The notes below the pieces were generated by a model, which did not search any database, was not told the DNA's origin, and worked only from the letters and a program-made list of their open reading frames with translations. A stretch of DNA of 63,211 bases from JBGCDD01 sp045105075 (GTDB taxonomy: Bacteria > Pseudomonadota > Alphaproteobacteria > Rhodobacterales > Rhodobacteraceae). The translations under genes were made by a program, and so were the position numbers. The stretch is from NCBI GenBank assembly GCA_045105075.1, contig JBGCDD010000047.1:1-63211 (forward strand), written 5' to 3'. Of the stretch, positions 25,654-35,313 are shown in pieces (within the stretch, counting starts at the first letter, position 1; each line of letters begins with the position of its first letter).

Positions 25654-27099
25654 CTACTCTGGGTCAGAGGCGTAAATCAAACGTTCATCGCAGGGCGCCA
25701 CACGTAAAATATTTGTGGTGCCCGGCACATTGAACGGCACACCGGCTGTTACAACAATCTGATCCGTCTCGCTGGCAAAGCCCCCCGCACGCGCCGCACG
25801 CGCCGCACTGACCACCGCCAGCTTAAAACGTTCCAGCGGGCCGGTTATCACGCAATTGCACCCCCAGCTCAGTGCCAGACGCCGCGCGGTGCCCAGCTGA
25901 CTGGTCATCGCGATGATCGGAACACCGGGGCGTTCCCGCGCTGTCAGCAGAGCCGTTGTTCCGCTTTGAGTGAAGCAGCAGATCACCTTGATATCGGTGG
26001 TTTCGGCAATCTCCCGCGCCGCCGCGACGATCCCATCCGCCACACCCGATTGCCGCCCAGCCCGTGATGCGGCAATGATCTGAGTGTAGGTTGGATCGGC
26101 CTCGACCTCGGTGGCGACATTGTCCATCGTTTTGACCGCTTCAATCGGATAGCTTCCCGCCGCGCTTTCCGCGCTAAGCATGATCGCGTCGGTCCCCTCA
26201 TAAATCGCGGTGGCCACATCGCTGACCTCGGCCCGCGTCGGCATCGGACTTTCAATCATGCTTTCCAGCATCTGCGTCGCCACAATCACAGGCTTGGCCG
26301 CACTGCGACACTTGCGCACCAACCGCTTTTGAATCGGCGGCACAGCCTGCACCGGCAATTCGACGCCCAGATCCCCGCGCGCCACCATAATCCCGTCGCT
26401 GACCGCCAGAATCGCGTTGAAATTGTCAACCGCACTTGGCTTTTCGATCTTTGACAGCAACGACGCCCGCCCTTTGGCCAATTCGCGCGCTTCGATCACA
26501 TCATCTGGACGCTGCACAAACGACAAAGCCAACCAATCCACACCCAGTTCACAGGCAAATTCCAGATCATCGCGATCTTTTTCCGAAAGCGCCGCCAAAG
26601 GCAGCACAACATCCGGAACATTCACACCTTTGCGGTTTGAGATCGTCCCGCCGATCACAACCGTACAATCAGCAAAATCCGCGCCACATTGCTCGACCTT
26701 CAGGCGGATCTTGCCATCATTGACCAACAGCCGCGCACCGGGCTTCAATGCCGCAAAAATCTCCGGATGCGGCAGGCAAACCCGGCTCACATCGCCCTCG
26801 GCATCATCCAGATCAAGCCGAAACGCGGCGCCCTCTTCCAGCTCTTCTGACTCGGACGCAAAAACACCCACCCGCAACTTCGGCCCCTGCAAGTCTGCCA
26901 AAATCGCAATCGGACTGTCCAGGTCCTGTTCGATCTTGCGAATAATGGCGTGTTTGGCGCGGATCTCATCCTGGGTGCCATGGCTCATATTCAGGCGAAA
27001 CACATCCGCCCCAGCCTCATGCAACGCGCGGATCATATCATAGCTGTCCGAAGCAGGGCCCAAGGTGGCCACGATTTTGACATTGCGCGATCGTCTCAT
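25654..27099 (-). CDS. pyk: Pyruvate kinase
   Basis: Final glycolytic kinase (phosphoenolpyruvate + ADP to pyruvate + ATP), 481 residues. Motifs include the TLGPASD start of the barrel with NMSHG near 37, the catalytic-lysine region LSKIEKPSAVDNF near 210-222, the Mg2+-binding MVARGDLGVELP, and the PK signature PVIVATQMLESMIESPMPTRAEVSDVATAI. The C-terminal allosteric domain is full length. Leftward, followed by a small membrane ORF; divergent from the N-formylglutamate amidohydrolase gene. Confidence 0.97.
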   Translation of the reverse strand: MRRSRNVKIVATLGPASDSYDMIRALHEAGADVFRLNMSHGTQDEIRAKHAIIRKIEQDLDSPIAILADLQGPKLRVGVFASESEELEEGAAFRLDLDDAEGDVSRVCLPHPEIFAALKPGARLLVNDGKIRLKVEQCGADFADCTVVIGGTISNRKGVNVPDVVLPLAALSEKDRDDLEFACELGVDWLALSFVQRPDDVIEARELAKGRASLLSKIEKPSAVDNFNAILAVSDGIMVARGDLGVELPVQAVPPIQKRLVRKCRSAAKPVIVATQMLESMIESPMPTRAEVSDVATAIYEGTDAIMLSAESAAGSYPIEAVKTMDNVATEVEADPTYTQIIAASRAGRQSGVADGIVAAAREIAETTDIKVICCFTQSGTTALLTARERPGVPIIAMTSQLGTARRLALSWGCNCVITGPLERFKLAVVSAARAARAGGFASETDQIVVTAGVPFNVPGTTNILRVAPCDERLIYASDPE

Positions 27100-27209
27100 G
27101 GCGGCATCGTCCCCTTTGTGGTGTTAACGCAAACATTGCTGCCGCGCTTATGGCCCAATTCCCATTTCCCGGCAACTGGTCTAGGTAACGCGCAAGGAAT
27201 GACCAACAG

Positions 27210-27938
27210 ATGACATACACTCCCTTTTTCACACATGGCGCAAATCGACCCGCCCGCTGGTTGATCACATGCGACCACGCCGCCAACACCGTGCCCCCCT
27301 TCGTGAACGGCGGTGACCTCGGCCTGCCAGCCCAAGACATGAACCGACACATTGCCTATGACATCGGCGCATATGGCGTGGCCCAAGCCTTGGGCGAAGC
27401 CCTTGACGCGCCCGTCATCGCGTCAAACTTTTCCCGTCTTGTGATCGATCCAAATCGCGGCACAGATGACCCAACCCTGCTGATGCAGCTCTATGATGGC
27501 ACAATCATTCCTGCCAATCGCGGTGCCGATCCCGGCGAACGTCTCAGCAAATGCTATCACCCCTACCACGATGCTCTGGCGCAGCTGGCGCTCAGGCCAA
27601 ACCCGGTGCTGCTGTCCATCCATAGCTTCACACCACAGCTGCGCGCGCGTCCGCCGCGCCCCTGGCACATCGGCGTGCTTTACGCCCACGACGCCCGCTT
27701 GGCCCGGCCTTTGATATCAACGCTACAAACCCAAAAAGATCTGATAATCGGCGACAACGAACCCTATACTGGCCACTTGCCCGGCGACGCCGTCGAGCGC
27801 CACGCCCTGCAACACGGACACCTGAACGTGCTCATCGAACTGCGCAATGACCTGATCGAAACACCAAAAGACCAAAAAGCCTGGGCAAACCGGCTCGCCC
27901 CAATGCTTGACGCCGCCCTGAAAGCCACCACTTTGTAA
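27210..27938 (+). CDS. N-formylglutamate amidohydrolase family protein
   Basis: A 242-residue enzyme of the HutG/N-formylglutamate deformylase family, which removes formate from N-formyl-L-glutamate. Family landmarks are the N-terminal WLITCDHAANTVP (near 18-30), HIAYDIGAYGVAQALGEALDAPVI, SRLVIDPNRGTDDP and the PVLLSIHSFTP block, which hold metal- and substrate-binding residues (DH, N-R-G-T, H-S-F). No other histidine-utilisation genes are nearby, so the natural substrate may be another N-acyl compound. AAGGA precedes the ATG. Confidence 0.85.
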   Translation: MTYTPFFTHGANRPARWLITCDHAANTVPPFVNGGDLGLPAQDMNRHIAYDIGAYGVAQALGEALDAPVIASNFSRLVIDPNRGTDDPTLLMQLYDGTIIPANRGADPGERLSKCYHPYHDALAQLALRPNPVLLSIHSFTPQLRARPPRPWHIGVLYAHDARLARPLISTLQTQKDLIIGDNEPYTGHLPGDAVERHALQHGHLNVLIELRNDLIETPKDQKAWANRLAPMLDAALKATTL

Positions 27939-27962
27939 AACACCTTCATCTTTCCAGATAAA

Positions 27963-28010
27963 CTCCGGGGGAGTCGCCCATCGGGCGGCGGGGGCTGGCC
28001 CCCTCCCAAC
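27963..28010. repeat. GC-rich palindromic intergenic element
   Basis: The stretch holds two nested stems: GCCC-ATC-GGGC near 27975-27985, and GGGGGCTGGCCCCC near 27990-28003, flanked by CTCCGGGGG and CTCCC. It fills most of the 93 bp between the amidohydrolase and DUF1244 genes and has no T-run. The mosaic of palindromes resembles REP-like elements that I associate with Roseobacter-group genomes, but only one copy is seen here. Confidence 0.4.
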
Positions 28011-28031
28011 CTGCAAAAAGGGACAACACGT

Positions 28032-28346
28032 ATGGATTCTCAGACACAGCTGGAACTGGAAGCCGCCGCCTTCCGGCGCTTGCAAAAGCACCTGATGCAA
28101 GACCGCACCGACGTGCAAAACATCGACCTGATGAACCTGGCCGGGTTTTGCCGCAACTGCCTGTCGCGCTGGTATCAGGAAGCCGCCAATGATCGTGACA
28201 TCGACATGGACAAAATGCAGGCGCGCGAACTGTTTTACGGCATGAGCATGGACGATTGGAAAGCCAATTATCAAAACGATGCAAAACCCGAGCAACAAGC
28301 CGCTTTTGACACCGCCTTCAAGGAAAACGTCACCGACAAAAGTTAG
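28032..28346 (+). CDS. DUF1244 domain-containing protein
   Basis: A 104-residue cytoplasmic protein of the DUF1244 family, helical, with the conserved block DVQNIDLMNLAGFCRNCLSRWYQEAA (near 32-57) containing a CxxC pair, and FYGMSMDDWKANYQ near 77-90. The CxxC suggests metal or redox chemistry (inference). Function unknown. The stop shares TTAG with the ACT-domain gene on the other strand, so the two genes have no space for a terminator. Confidence 0.88.
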   Translation: MDSQTQLELEAAAFRRLQKHLMQDRTDVQNIDLMNLAGFCRNCLSRWYQEAANDRDIDMDKMQARELFYGMSMDDWKANYQNDAKPEQQAAFDTAFKENVTDKS

Positions 28347-28738
28347 GCGTTGCGCGCCAGCTCTGCCAGAATTTTCATGGCATCCGCCGCGCGGTCTTCG
28401 GGCACAAACAGATGGTCGTGGAAAAACCCCGCAACCGGGTTCACGCCCATCCCCGCCGCCGCCAATTCGGTCGCGATCCGCGCAATGAACCCAACCGCCT
28501 CCAGCGCTGAATGCACGTTCAAAGTGATCATGCGGCACGGAAACTCCCACGTCACACCGTGGGCCTCGGCGTCCTCGCGCAGCAAGATCAAGGTCGTGCC
28601 TTCGGTTTCATGAAACACCATGCGCGGCGTCAGGCCCGGCGGTATGCCATCCTTCACCGTGGCAAAAACATACACGCCGTCGACAAGATCGGCAGACATC
28701 CCACGCAGCAAAACTGTTAGGTCCATTTCGCCGCTCAT
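28343..28738 (-). CDS. ACT-domain protein (ACT_3 / DUF2241)
   Basis: A 131-residue protein of the small ACT-domain family PF10000, with two ACT-like repeats: DGVYVFATVKDG (near 20-31) with TLILLREDAEAHGV, and MITLNVHSALEAVGFIARIATELAAAGMGVNPVAGFFHDHLFVP. ACT domains bind amino acids and regulate partners. ATG overlaps the hydrolase stop (ATGA), so it is translationally coupled to the alpha/beta hydrolase upstream on the same strand. Role unknown. Confidence 0.85.
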   Translation of the reverse strand: MSGEMDLTVLLRGMSADLVDGVYVFATVKDGIPPGLTPRMVFHETEGTTLILLREDAEAHGVTWEFPCRMITLNVHSALEAVGFIARIATELAAAGMGVNPVAGFFHDHLFVPEDRAADAMKILAELARNA

Positions 28739-29670
28739 TGCACCTTCTCCGCCATGCGTCGCACAAAACCGGCGCAGATCTGTGGCGCTGTGATTGGCAA
28801 CATGTGCCCTCGTTTGGGCAGTTCCTCATAATCCAATCCAAACGCCTGCATCGGCTTGCCATGCACAGAAGCGCTCAAAAGTGGATCTTCTGCGCCAAAC
28901 AGAACCCCTCCCGGTACCTTCAACCCATCATAGCGCGCAGCCTGCACCGGGATATGGGTCTCCAGCATCACCAGATCTTCGGACGGTCCAATGTACCCTT
29001 TCGGGCGCATTCCCAAAATGGCCGCCGCTCGCTCCATAAAATCGTTGACCGGGGGCTCGGGCGCAAAGGCTGCCTCCAATAGTTTATCTTTGGTGAATTT
29101 CCCCATAGGAGCCGAAATGGTATGACCGATCAGCCATCGTAGCCATCCCACCCGCACCACCAGAGGTTTGAAAATCGGATTCATCTCTTGCTCGGCTTGG
29201 GTCAAAGGCGCAATCAGCGCAAGCGCGCCAGCCTTGTCGGGATGAGCCAATGCCATGTTCAGCGCCAAGGCCCCCCCAAGCGAATGGCCCACCAAAACCG
29301 GGCGATCTATGCCCCTCTCATCCAAAAACTGCCACAGCATGCGCGCCTGTTCATCCAACCGCGCCATGCCGGCCCCATCGCGCGTCGAATATCCACAACC
29401 TGGGCGGTCCACGATCAAAAGCCGGAAATCATCGCGCAGATCATCCGTCATCCCGTAGGTAAAATGCTGCAACTGCGCCGAAAGTCCGTGGATCATCACC
29501 AGCACCGGCGCACCCAAAGGCCCGATTTCAACATAGTGGATCGCGCCGCCATTGACCGGATGCAGTTTCCCAGCGCGGGGCACAGCAGCCTCGGCTTGCC
29601 GAGCCATGATCTGGGTCCAGACCATGAGAGCCCCGACCAATCCCACTAGAATAATAAGCACTGTTAACAT
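28735..29670 (-). CDS. Alpha/beta hydrolase, membrane-anchored
   Basis: A 311-residue alpha/beta hydrolase with an N-terminal transmembrane helix (MLTVLIILVGLVGALMVW). The nucleophile elbow is GHSLGG (near 133-138), an HG oxyanion motif appears as MIHGLSAQ, and the candidate acid lies in GAEDPLLS with the His in KRGHMLP. The lid helix sits in the middle. GGAG lies eight bases before ATG 29670; starts at 29688 and 29730 are alternatives. It forms a two-gene coupled unit with the ACT protein. Substrate not recognisable. Confidence 0.83.
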   Translation of the reverse strand: MLTVLIILVGLVGALMVWTQIMARQAEAAVPRAGKLHPVNGGAIHYVEIGPLGAPVLVMIHGLSAQLQHFTYGMTDDLRDDFRLLIVDRPGCGYSTRDGAGMARLDEQARMLWQFLDERGIDRPVLVGHSLGGALALNMALAHPDKAGALALIAPLTQAEQEMNPIFKPLVVRVGWLRWLIGHTISAPMGKFTKDKLLEAAFAPEPPVNDFMERAAAILGMRPKGYIGPSEDLVMLETHIPVQAARYDGLKVPGGVLFGAEDPLLSASVHGKPMQAFGLDYEELPKRGHMLPITAPQICAGFVRRMAEKVQ

Positions 29671-29798
29671 CGTGGAATCTCCGGCCATTGATTGTTTTTC
29701 AACCCAACACTTTGGCGCTTCAAAAGGCAACGCTCAGCGTGTTCATCGGGTCACTGTGGCAGCGCCCCGGATAAGATTGCTTGCAAGAATGCGCAAAA

Positions 29799-31352
29799 TC
29801 AGCGCACCCAAACCTCAACCCGACGGTTGGTCTTGCGGCCCCAATCGCTGTCATCGCAGGCCATAGGCAGGGATTCGCCATGAGCTTGCACAGCCACAGG
29901 CACACGGTTCTTGGCCGTCACCTCGGCCAGCTCAAGCACTTGATTGCGCACATTTTCCGCCCTTGAACGCGCGATCACCAGGTTGCGTTGTGCCGCGCCC
30001 TGACCGTCACTAAAGCCGACAAAAACCAGCCGACGCGCATCATAAACGCCGGTTTCAATGGCGCGTGCCAATTGTGTAATGTTGGCGCGCGATTGCGCAT
30101 CAGGGCGCGATGAGCCGCGTTCAAACCGGAAAGACAGGGTCAGGCGCTGCATCGGCCGCAGCGCCCGCATCATAGACTTCAGCTGGGCCAGATCGACCTC
30201 TGGCCCAGCGGCCATAATTGCGTTGGCAAACCGATCGCCCTGCGCATTGACCGGGATCTGTTCGGGCATCTGATCCACAAAACCGGCCCGCCGGATCACA
30301 ATCTGCGCACTTGGACCATTGGTATAGCTGAGAAATTCGCGCACAAGCTTGGGCAAACGTCGGGTCGGAAGATACAAAAACATCGGAGACGTCAGCGGAT
30401 AATCTTCGGTCTTGATTGAGCGTCGCGAGGCTTCCAGCGAAAATCCACATTCCCCGGTCAGAATCAACGCACGCGCCGCGCCGGTTTCAGCGAAACTGGC
30501 CATGCCGATGGCGAACGGATCGTTGATCACAGCCCGCACCAGATCAGATCCCTTTGGATGGCGGGTCACGTCCGAAAGTATCACCTTTTCAACAGGTTCC
30601 AACAGGCTGTCTTCGACCGACTGCGACAACCCGGAGCCTTCCGAAGGCATATGAACTGCGATCGGTGCGTCGGGGCCACCAAGCTCGGACCAATTGGTCA
30701 CTTCGCCCGCCAGCACAGCGGCCAGTTGTGGCACCGAAATGTTGGAAACGGGGTGGCGCGCAGTCACAATTGGCACGATGGCGTCCAGCGCCAAAACACG
30801 GCTGCGGTTGCGCCCGGTCATGTCGCCCATACCAGCTTCGCGCGCGCGGCTAAGTTCATCGGGACGGATTTCGCGCAGGGCCATTACCACATCCGCCTCG
30901 TTGGCAAGAAGATCGGCAAAGCCTTCGTCGGTGTTTGTAACCCGGAAAGAAAACCGACCCAGAACCTGACCTGACCGCGCCAATTCATACTCAAAGTGGC
31001 TAGAATCCACGCCGACGCGGGTGGCTTGATACGCATTGCGCAGTGCAAAGCCTTCGACCAACGCGGGCAGCAAAACCTCGCCCATTGTCGACGAGCCGGA
31101 AAACGCAACTTCGGCCACATAATCGGTCAAACTGGGGCAACCCGGACCGTCGCACACCACGCCCGTGCCATCCACGGTCAGGTCACCAAATTGCGTGTTG
31201 ACCCGATAGAATTCACCATCGAAGCCCAACAAGGTTCCGGTGATTTCCACCGTCCCATCACGTGAGGTCAGTGTAACATCTTGTGCCTCTGCGGTTTCAG
31301 CAGGGCCAAAAAGAAGAAGTGCGGCGATGATCGCCGCACGGTACCAAGCCAT
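29799..31352 (-). CDS. Phosphate-ABC-type substrate-binding protein fused to OmpA domain
   Basis: A 517-residue exported fusion. Signal peptide residues 1-23 (LLLFGPAETAEA), then a short Cys-pair region (VVCDGPGCPS), then a PstS-like domain (about 80-350; SGSSTMGEVLLPALVEGF resembles the phosphate-binding SGSST loop), then an OmpA C-terminal peptidoglycan-binding domain (about 400-517; FVGFSDGQGAAQRNL and DSDWGRKTNRRVEVWV, with NRRVE the end signature). It thus seems anchored to the cell wall while binding an anion. No pst transport genes are near, which argues for a sensing or scaffolding role. It is followed upstream by a secreted hypothetical. Confidence 0.86.
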   Translation of the reverse strand: MAWYRAAIIAALLLFGPAETAEAQDVTLTSRDGTVEITGTLLGFDGEFYRVNTQFGDLTVDGTGVVCDGPGCPSLTDYVAEVAFSGSSTMGEVLLPALVEGFALRNAYQATRVGVDSSHFEYELARSGQVLGRFSFRVTNTDEGFADLLANEADVVMALREIRPDELSRAREAGMGDMTGRNRSRVLALDAIVPIVTARHPVSNISVPQLAAVLAGEVTNWSELGGPDAPIAVHMPSEGSGLSQSVEDSLLEPVEKVILSDVTRHPKGSDLVRAVINDPFAIGMASFAETGAARALILTGECGFSLEASRRSIKTEDYPLTSPMFLYLPTRRLPKLVREFLSYTNGPSAQIVIRRAGFVDQMPEQIPVNAQGDRFANAIMAAGPEVDLAQLKSMMRALRPMQRLTLSFRFERGSSRPDAQSRANITQLARAIETGVYDARRLVFVGFSDGQGAAQRNLVIARSRAENVRNQVLELAEVTAKNRVPVAVQAHGESLPMACDDSDWGRKTNRRVEVWVR

Positions 31353-31373
31353 ATCAGACCTTGAATTATGCGA

Positions 31374-32339
31374 TCACTTTAAAGCGATCTTCAGGTCATC
31401 CACCAAATTATTCAACACCAGAAAGTCACCAATTGCTGTGCAATCCGGCATCGCAAGCACAAGATCACGTGTGCGAAGCTGATTTGAGCCCCGAAGCTCT
31501 AAAGATTGGGCAGCAACGTCGCGGCCACAATTGCTGTCGGTCACTTCGGTTTCGATGGTCAAAGCAACGGTGCCGACCTGTTCGCTCATCCCGCGAGGAA
31601 AGGTGTAAATCTCGGCCAATTGCGGCGCCAACGTATCGCGATTGCCAAGCTGGGTGACAACACCAACAGCCGAATCAACGGACCCTGACCAGGCATGGCC
31701 CTGTCCGCCGTAGGCGGCGCCGAACTCACGGGCGTGAACTGCGAACCCGGTGTTACCGGACCACTGCACCGCCACGCGGTCATAATCAGCAAGTGCGGGC
31801 ACATCAACTTCGGCCACAGCACCTTTGCCGTTGGTGAACTCGACAATGAAAACTGCATCCTGGTTCAAGGCCGGCACGGTCACTTCGAGCTGGCCATCAC
31901 GCGATGTGGTTTCAGTGAACATCATACCGTTGTGGTGCACCGTCACGCGCGCGTTGCCATAGCAAGGGGCAGTGACTGTCAGGTCAACACTCGCCATGTT
32001 GCCGGGTGTCCCGTGAAAGCCGATGTCACATCCCAGGTTGGGCGTAACAGGATCAACGGGTGCTTCGGGCAAGACGATTGCCGCGACAGTTTTGACAGGT
32101 TCGGTCACCTTCGCTTGCGCCGGATCCGACACAGTTGCTGCGGTGAAACTGATATCTTCCAACGGCAGTGGCGCGTCTTGAACCGCGGCAGCGGGGGCAA
32201 GTGTCGCCTGTTCTATTGTGGTTTCATCCAACATAGCTGGGCTGGCAGACCCTGCATTTCCTTGTTGCATGAAATAACCGATTGCTAGCGCACAAGCGAG
32301 GGTTCCCCCCGCGGTGGCAAGTCGCTTTTTCGTTTCCAT
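31374..32339 (-). CDS. Exported hypothetical protein
   Basis: A 321-residue protein with an N-terminal membrane helix (TAGGTLACALAIGYFM) that is either a signal anchor or uncleaved signal peptide, then a Pro/Ala/Val-rich linker (about 40-95), and a beta-rich extracellular domain from about 100 (LGCDIGFHGTPGNMASVDLTV..PCYGNARVTVHHNG) with paired cysteines. A second part has SMSEQVGTVALTIETEV and CGRDVAAQSLELRG. It ends 21 bp before the OmpA-fusion gene begins, so the two are probably cotranscribed. I do not recognise its family. Confidence 0.72.
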   Translation of the reverse strand: METKKRLATAGGTLACALAIGYFMQQGNAGSASPAMLDETTIEQATLAPAAAVQDAPLPLEDISFTAATVSDPAQAKVTEPVKTVAAIVLPEAPVDPVTPNLGCDIGFHGTPGNMASVDLTVTAPCYGNARVTVHHNGMMFTETTSRDGQLEVTVPALNQDAVFIVEFTNGKGAVAEVDVPALADYDRVAVQWSGNTGFAVHAREFGAAYGGQGHAWSGSVDSAVGVVTQLGNRDTLAPQLAEIYTFPRGMSEQVGTVALTIETEVTDSNCGRDVAAQSLELRGSNQLRTRDLVLAMPDCTAIGDFLVLNNLVDDLKIALK

Positions 32340-32441
32340 AACACCCTCCAGACCAAATGGTTAACGATGGTCTGCAAGGGAAACGGGGCCAACTTAAGGC
32401 CAGCGTGAGGAGTCATTCTGGCGCAATAGTGGCCAAAAGTG

Positions 32442-35138
32442 TCAGCTTAGCTTGCCGTGGCAATGTTTGAATTTCTTGCCGCTGCCGCAGGGGCATTTTT
32501 CGTTCCGGCCTGGATTTCCCCATGTTTCCGGATCGTTTTCATCGAAGTTGGCGGCCACCGGCATGGGCGGCGCAGCGGCGGCCTCCGGCGCGGGCTCGGG
32601 CGGTAATTGTCCTTGTTGTACAGCAAGTTCCGCCAACATCGCCTGCTGTTCTTCCTCGGTCGGAATGCGCACATGCGACAGCTGTTGGGTCACATTTTCA
32701 CGCAGCCCGTCAAGCAAGCCTTCAAACAGCTGAAAGCCCTCGTTTTTGTATTCATTCAGCGGATCGCGGTTGGCATAACCGCGAAATGCGACGACCGAAC
32801 GCAGATGTTCCAGCGTCAAAAGATGTTCGCGCCATTTTGTGTCAATCGTCTGCAAAAGGACATGTTTCTCGATATTGCGCATATTTTCTGGGCCAAATTC
32901 GACGGCTTTCTTGGCCATATGCTCGTCTGTGGCCTTAATGAGGCGCTCGCGAATCTCGTCATCGTCGACACCTTCTTCGTCGGCCCATTCGATGACCGGC
33001 ACGTCCACGCCCAGCTTTTCAATCACCTGCGCATAAAGCCCACGCGTGTCCCACTGATCGGCATAGGTTTTGGGTGGCATGAATTGATCCACCAGATCAT
33101 CGATCACCTGATGGCGCATGTCAGAGGTCACGTCTGACAGGTTGTCAGCGGCCATAATCTCACGGCGTTGGCCAAAGATCACCTTGCGCTGGTCATTCAT
33201 CACGTCATCGAATTTCAACACGTTCTTACGCATGTCGAAATTGCGGCCCTCAACCTTGGCCTGCGCGCGTTCCAGCGACTTGTTGACCCAAGGGTGCACA
33301 ATCGCCTCGCCTTCTTTCAGGCCAAGCGTCTTGAGCACCTTGTCCAACCGTTCAGAGCCAAAGATCCGCATCAGATCGTCTTCCAACGACAGATAGAACG
33401 CGGTGCGCCCTGGATCACCCTGACGGCCCGAACGGCCGCGCAACTGGTTGTCGATGCGCCGGCTTTCGTGGCGCTCCGACGCCATCACGTAAAGCCCGCC
33501 AGCGGCCAGCACCTTTTTCTTTTCATCGCCATGTTCGGCTTCGATCCGCGTGCGCGCGGCTTCTGGATCGGCGTCGGGATCATCGCCCAGCGCCTCAAGC
33601 ACCTTCAGCTCGACATTGCCGCCCAGCTGAATGTCGGTACCGCGCCCGGCCATGTTGGTGGCGATTGTCACTGCACCAAACTTGCCTGCATCCGCGACGA
33701 TCTGCGCTTCTTTTTCGTGCTGACGCGCGTTCAGAACGTTGTGTTCAACCTCGGCCGTGGTCAGCATCTGGCTGAGCATTTCGGACTTTTCAATCGAAGT
33801 GGTGCCCACAAGAACCGGCTGGCCCTTTGCATGCGCCACCTTGATCTCGTCGATCATAGCCTGGTATTTTTCCTGCGCCGTGCGGAACACCTTGTCGTCT
33901 TCGTCCACCCGCGCGATTGGCACATTGGTGGGCACTTCGACGACGCCAAGGCCATAAATCTCGCCAAATTCCTCGGCTTCAGTCAGCGCGGTTCCCGTCA
34001 TCCCGGACAATTTGTCGTAAAGGCGAAAGAAATTCTGGAACGTAACAGAGGCCAGAGTCACGTTTTCGGGCTGGATCGGCGCGCCTTCTTTGGCTTCAAT
34101 GGCTTGGTGCAGACCTTCCGACAGGCGCCGTCCGGGCATCATCCGCCCGGTGAATTCGTCAATCAAGATGACCTGACCATCCCGCACGATGTAATCTTTG
34201 TCACGCTGAAACAGCTTGTGCGCGCGAAGACCCTGGTTGACGTGGTGCACCACCGACGTGCTTTCCGGGTCGTACAACGTTTGCTCTTCTTCCAGCAAAC
34301 CACGCGCCTGTAATTGCGCCTCAAGGTATTCGTTGCCCTCATCGGTAAAGGTCACATTGCGGGTTTTTTCATCAACCGAGAAGTGTTCATCACTCAGCAA
34401 CGGAATCACTGTGTCGATCGACTGATACATATCGGAACGGTCATCGGCCGGGCCAGATATGATCAGCGGTGTGCGCGCTTCGTCGATCAGAATGCTGTCA
34501 ACCTCGTCCACAATCGCAAAGTTGTGGTGCTGCTGGAACAGATCCGGCAGCTCGGACTTCATGTTGTCGCGCAGATAATCAAAGCCAAATTCGTTGTTGG
34601 TGCCATAGGTGATATCACACCGATAGGCTGCCAATTTGTTGGGCGGACCCATGTCCGGAAAAATCACGCCTGTGGTCAGGCCAAGCATGGCGTATACCTT
34701 CCCCATCCATTCCGCATCGCGTTTGGCGAGGTACTCGTTCACAGTGACGACGTGCACACCTTTGCCAGTCAGCGCGTTCAGATAGGCCGCGAACGTCGCC
34801 GTCAGGGTCTTGCCCTCACCGGTCTTTTGTTCGGCGATGTTGCCTTGATGCAGGAAAATGCCGCCCATCAACTGCGTGTCAAAGGCCCGCAGTCCCAGCG
34901 CGCGCTTGGCGGCTTCGCGACAATTCGCAAACGCTTCGACCAGAAGATCATCCAGCGGCGTGCCATTCAGCGCCTGTTTGGCCAGCGCCTCGGTCTTTTC
35001 TTTCAGACCTTCGTCGCTCAGTTTTTCGAATTCAGGCTCGAGCGCATTGATCTGTTCAATCAGCGGCCGCGTCGCCTTGATTTTGCGATCATTCGGCGTA
35101 CCGAAGACCTTTTTGGCGATTGTTCCGAGTCCCAGCAT
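32442..35138 (-). CDS. secA: Protein translocase subunit SecA
   Basis: ATP-driven motor that pushes preproteins through SecYEG, 898 residues. Present are the DEAD-like motor (HQGNIAEQKTGEGKTLTATFAAYLNAL, Walker A GEGKT), Walker B VDEVDSILID, the helicase motifs TNMAGRGTDI and RGRSGRQGDPG, the preprotein crosslinking domain, and a C-terminal Pro/Ala linker ending in a zinc-binding CPCGSGKKFKHCHG. The N-terminus MLGLGTIAKKVFG is conserved and follows GGAG; the ATG at 35243 would add 35 unrelated residues. Divergent from ppiC. Confidence 0.98.
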   Translation of the reverse strand: MLGLGTIAKKVFGTPNDRKIKATRPLIEQINALEPEFEKLSDEGLKEKTEALAKQALNGTPLDDLLVEAFANCREAAKRALGLRAFDTQLMGGIFLHQGNIAEQKTGEGKTLTATFAAYLNALTGKGVHVVTVNEYLAKRDAEWMGKVYAMLGLTTGVIFPDMGPPNKLAAYRCDITYGTNNEFGFDYLRDNMKSELPDLFQQHHNFAIVDEVDSILIDEARTPLIISGPADDRSDMYQSIDTVIPLLSDEHFSVDEKTRNVTFTDEGNEYLEAQLQARGLLEEEQTLYDPESTSVVHHVNQGLRAHKLFQRDKDYIVRDGQVILIDEFTGRMMPGRRLSEGLHQAIEAKEGAPIQPENVTLASVTFQNFFRLYDKLSGMTGTALTEAEEFGEIYGLGVVEVPTNVPIARVDEDDKVFRTAQEKYQAMIDEIKVAHAKGQPVLVGTTSIEKSEMLSQMLTTAEVEHNVLNARQHEKEAQIVADAGKFGAVTIATNMAGRGTDIQLGGNVELKVLEALGDDPDADPEAARTRIEAEHGDEKKKVLAAGGLYVMASERHESRRIDNQLRGRSGRQGDPGRTAFYLSLEDDLMRIFGSERLDKVLKTLGLKEGEAIVHPWVNKSLERAQAKVEGRNFDMRKNVLKFDDVMNDQRKVIFGQRREIMAADNLSDVTSDMRHQVIDDLVDQFMPPKTYADQWDTRGLYAQVIEKLGVDVPVIEWADEEGVDDDEIRERLIKATDEHMAKKAVEFGPENMRNIEKHVLLQTIDTKWREHLLTLEHLRSVVAFRGYANRDPLNEYKNEGFQLFEGLLDGLRENVTQQLSHVRIPTEEEQQAMLAELAVQQGQLPPEPAPEAAAAPPMPVAANFDENDPETWGNPGRNEKCPCGSGKKFKHCHGKLS

Positions 35139-35313
35139 AGTCACTCCAGCCGATCTGACGTTTTCGTGGGTGCCGCAGGCTTGCCCGCCCTTGCCACAGC
35201 CCATAGATACGGGGGGCAAAGATCGGCCTGCGCCAGACCACAACGCGATGTAAGGGGCAGGTCATACAGTGTCAACGCCGCGCCCTGTCGCGGCCAGCGA
35301 ATAGGAACATTTC

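Noticed and set aside
33168..34313. 381-residue frame on the plus strand
   Set aside because: Lies wholly antisense to secA. The encoded sequence is repetitive His/Phe/Arg and looks like the complement of coding DNA.
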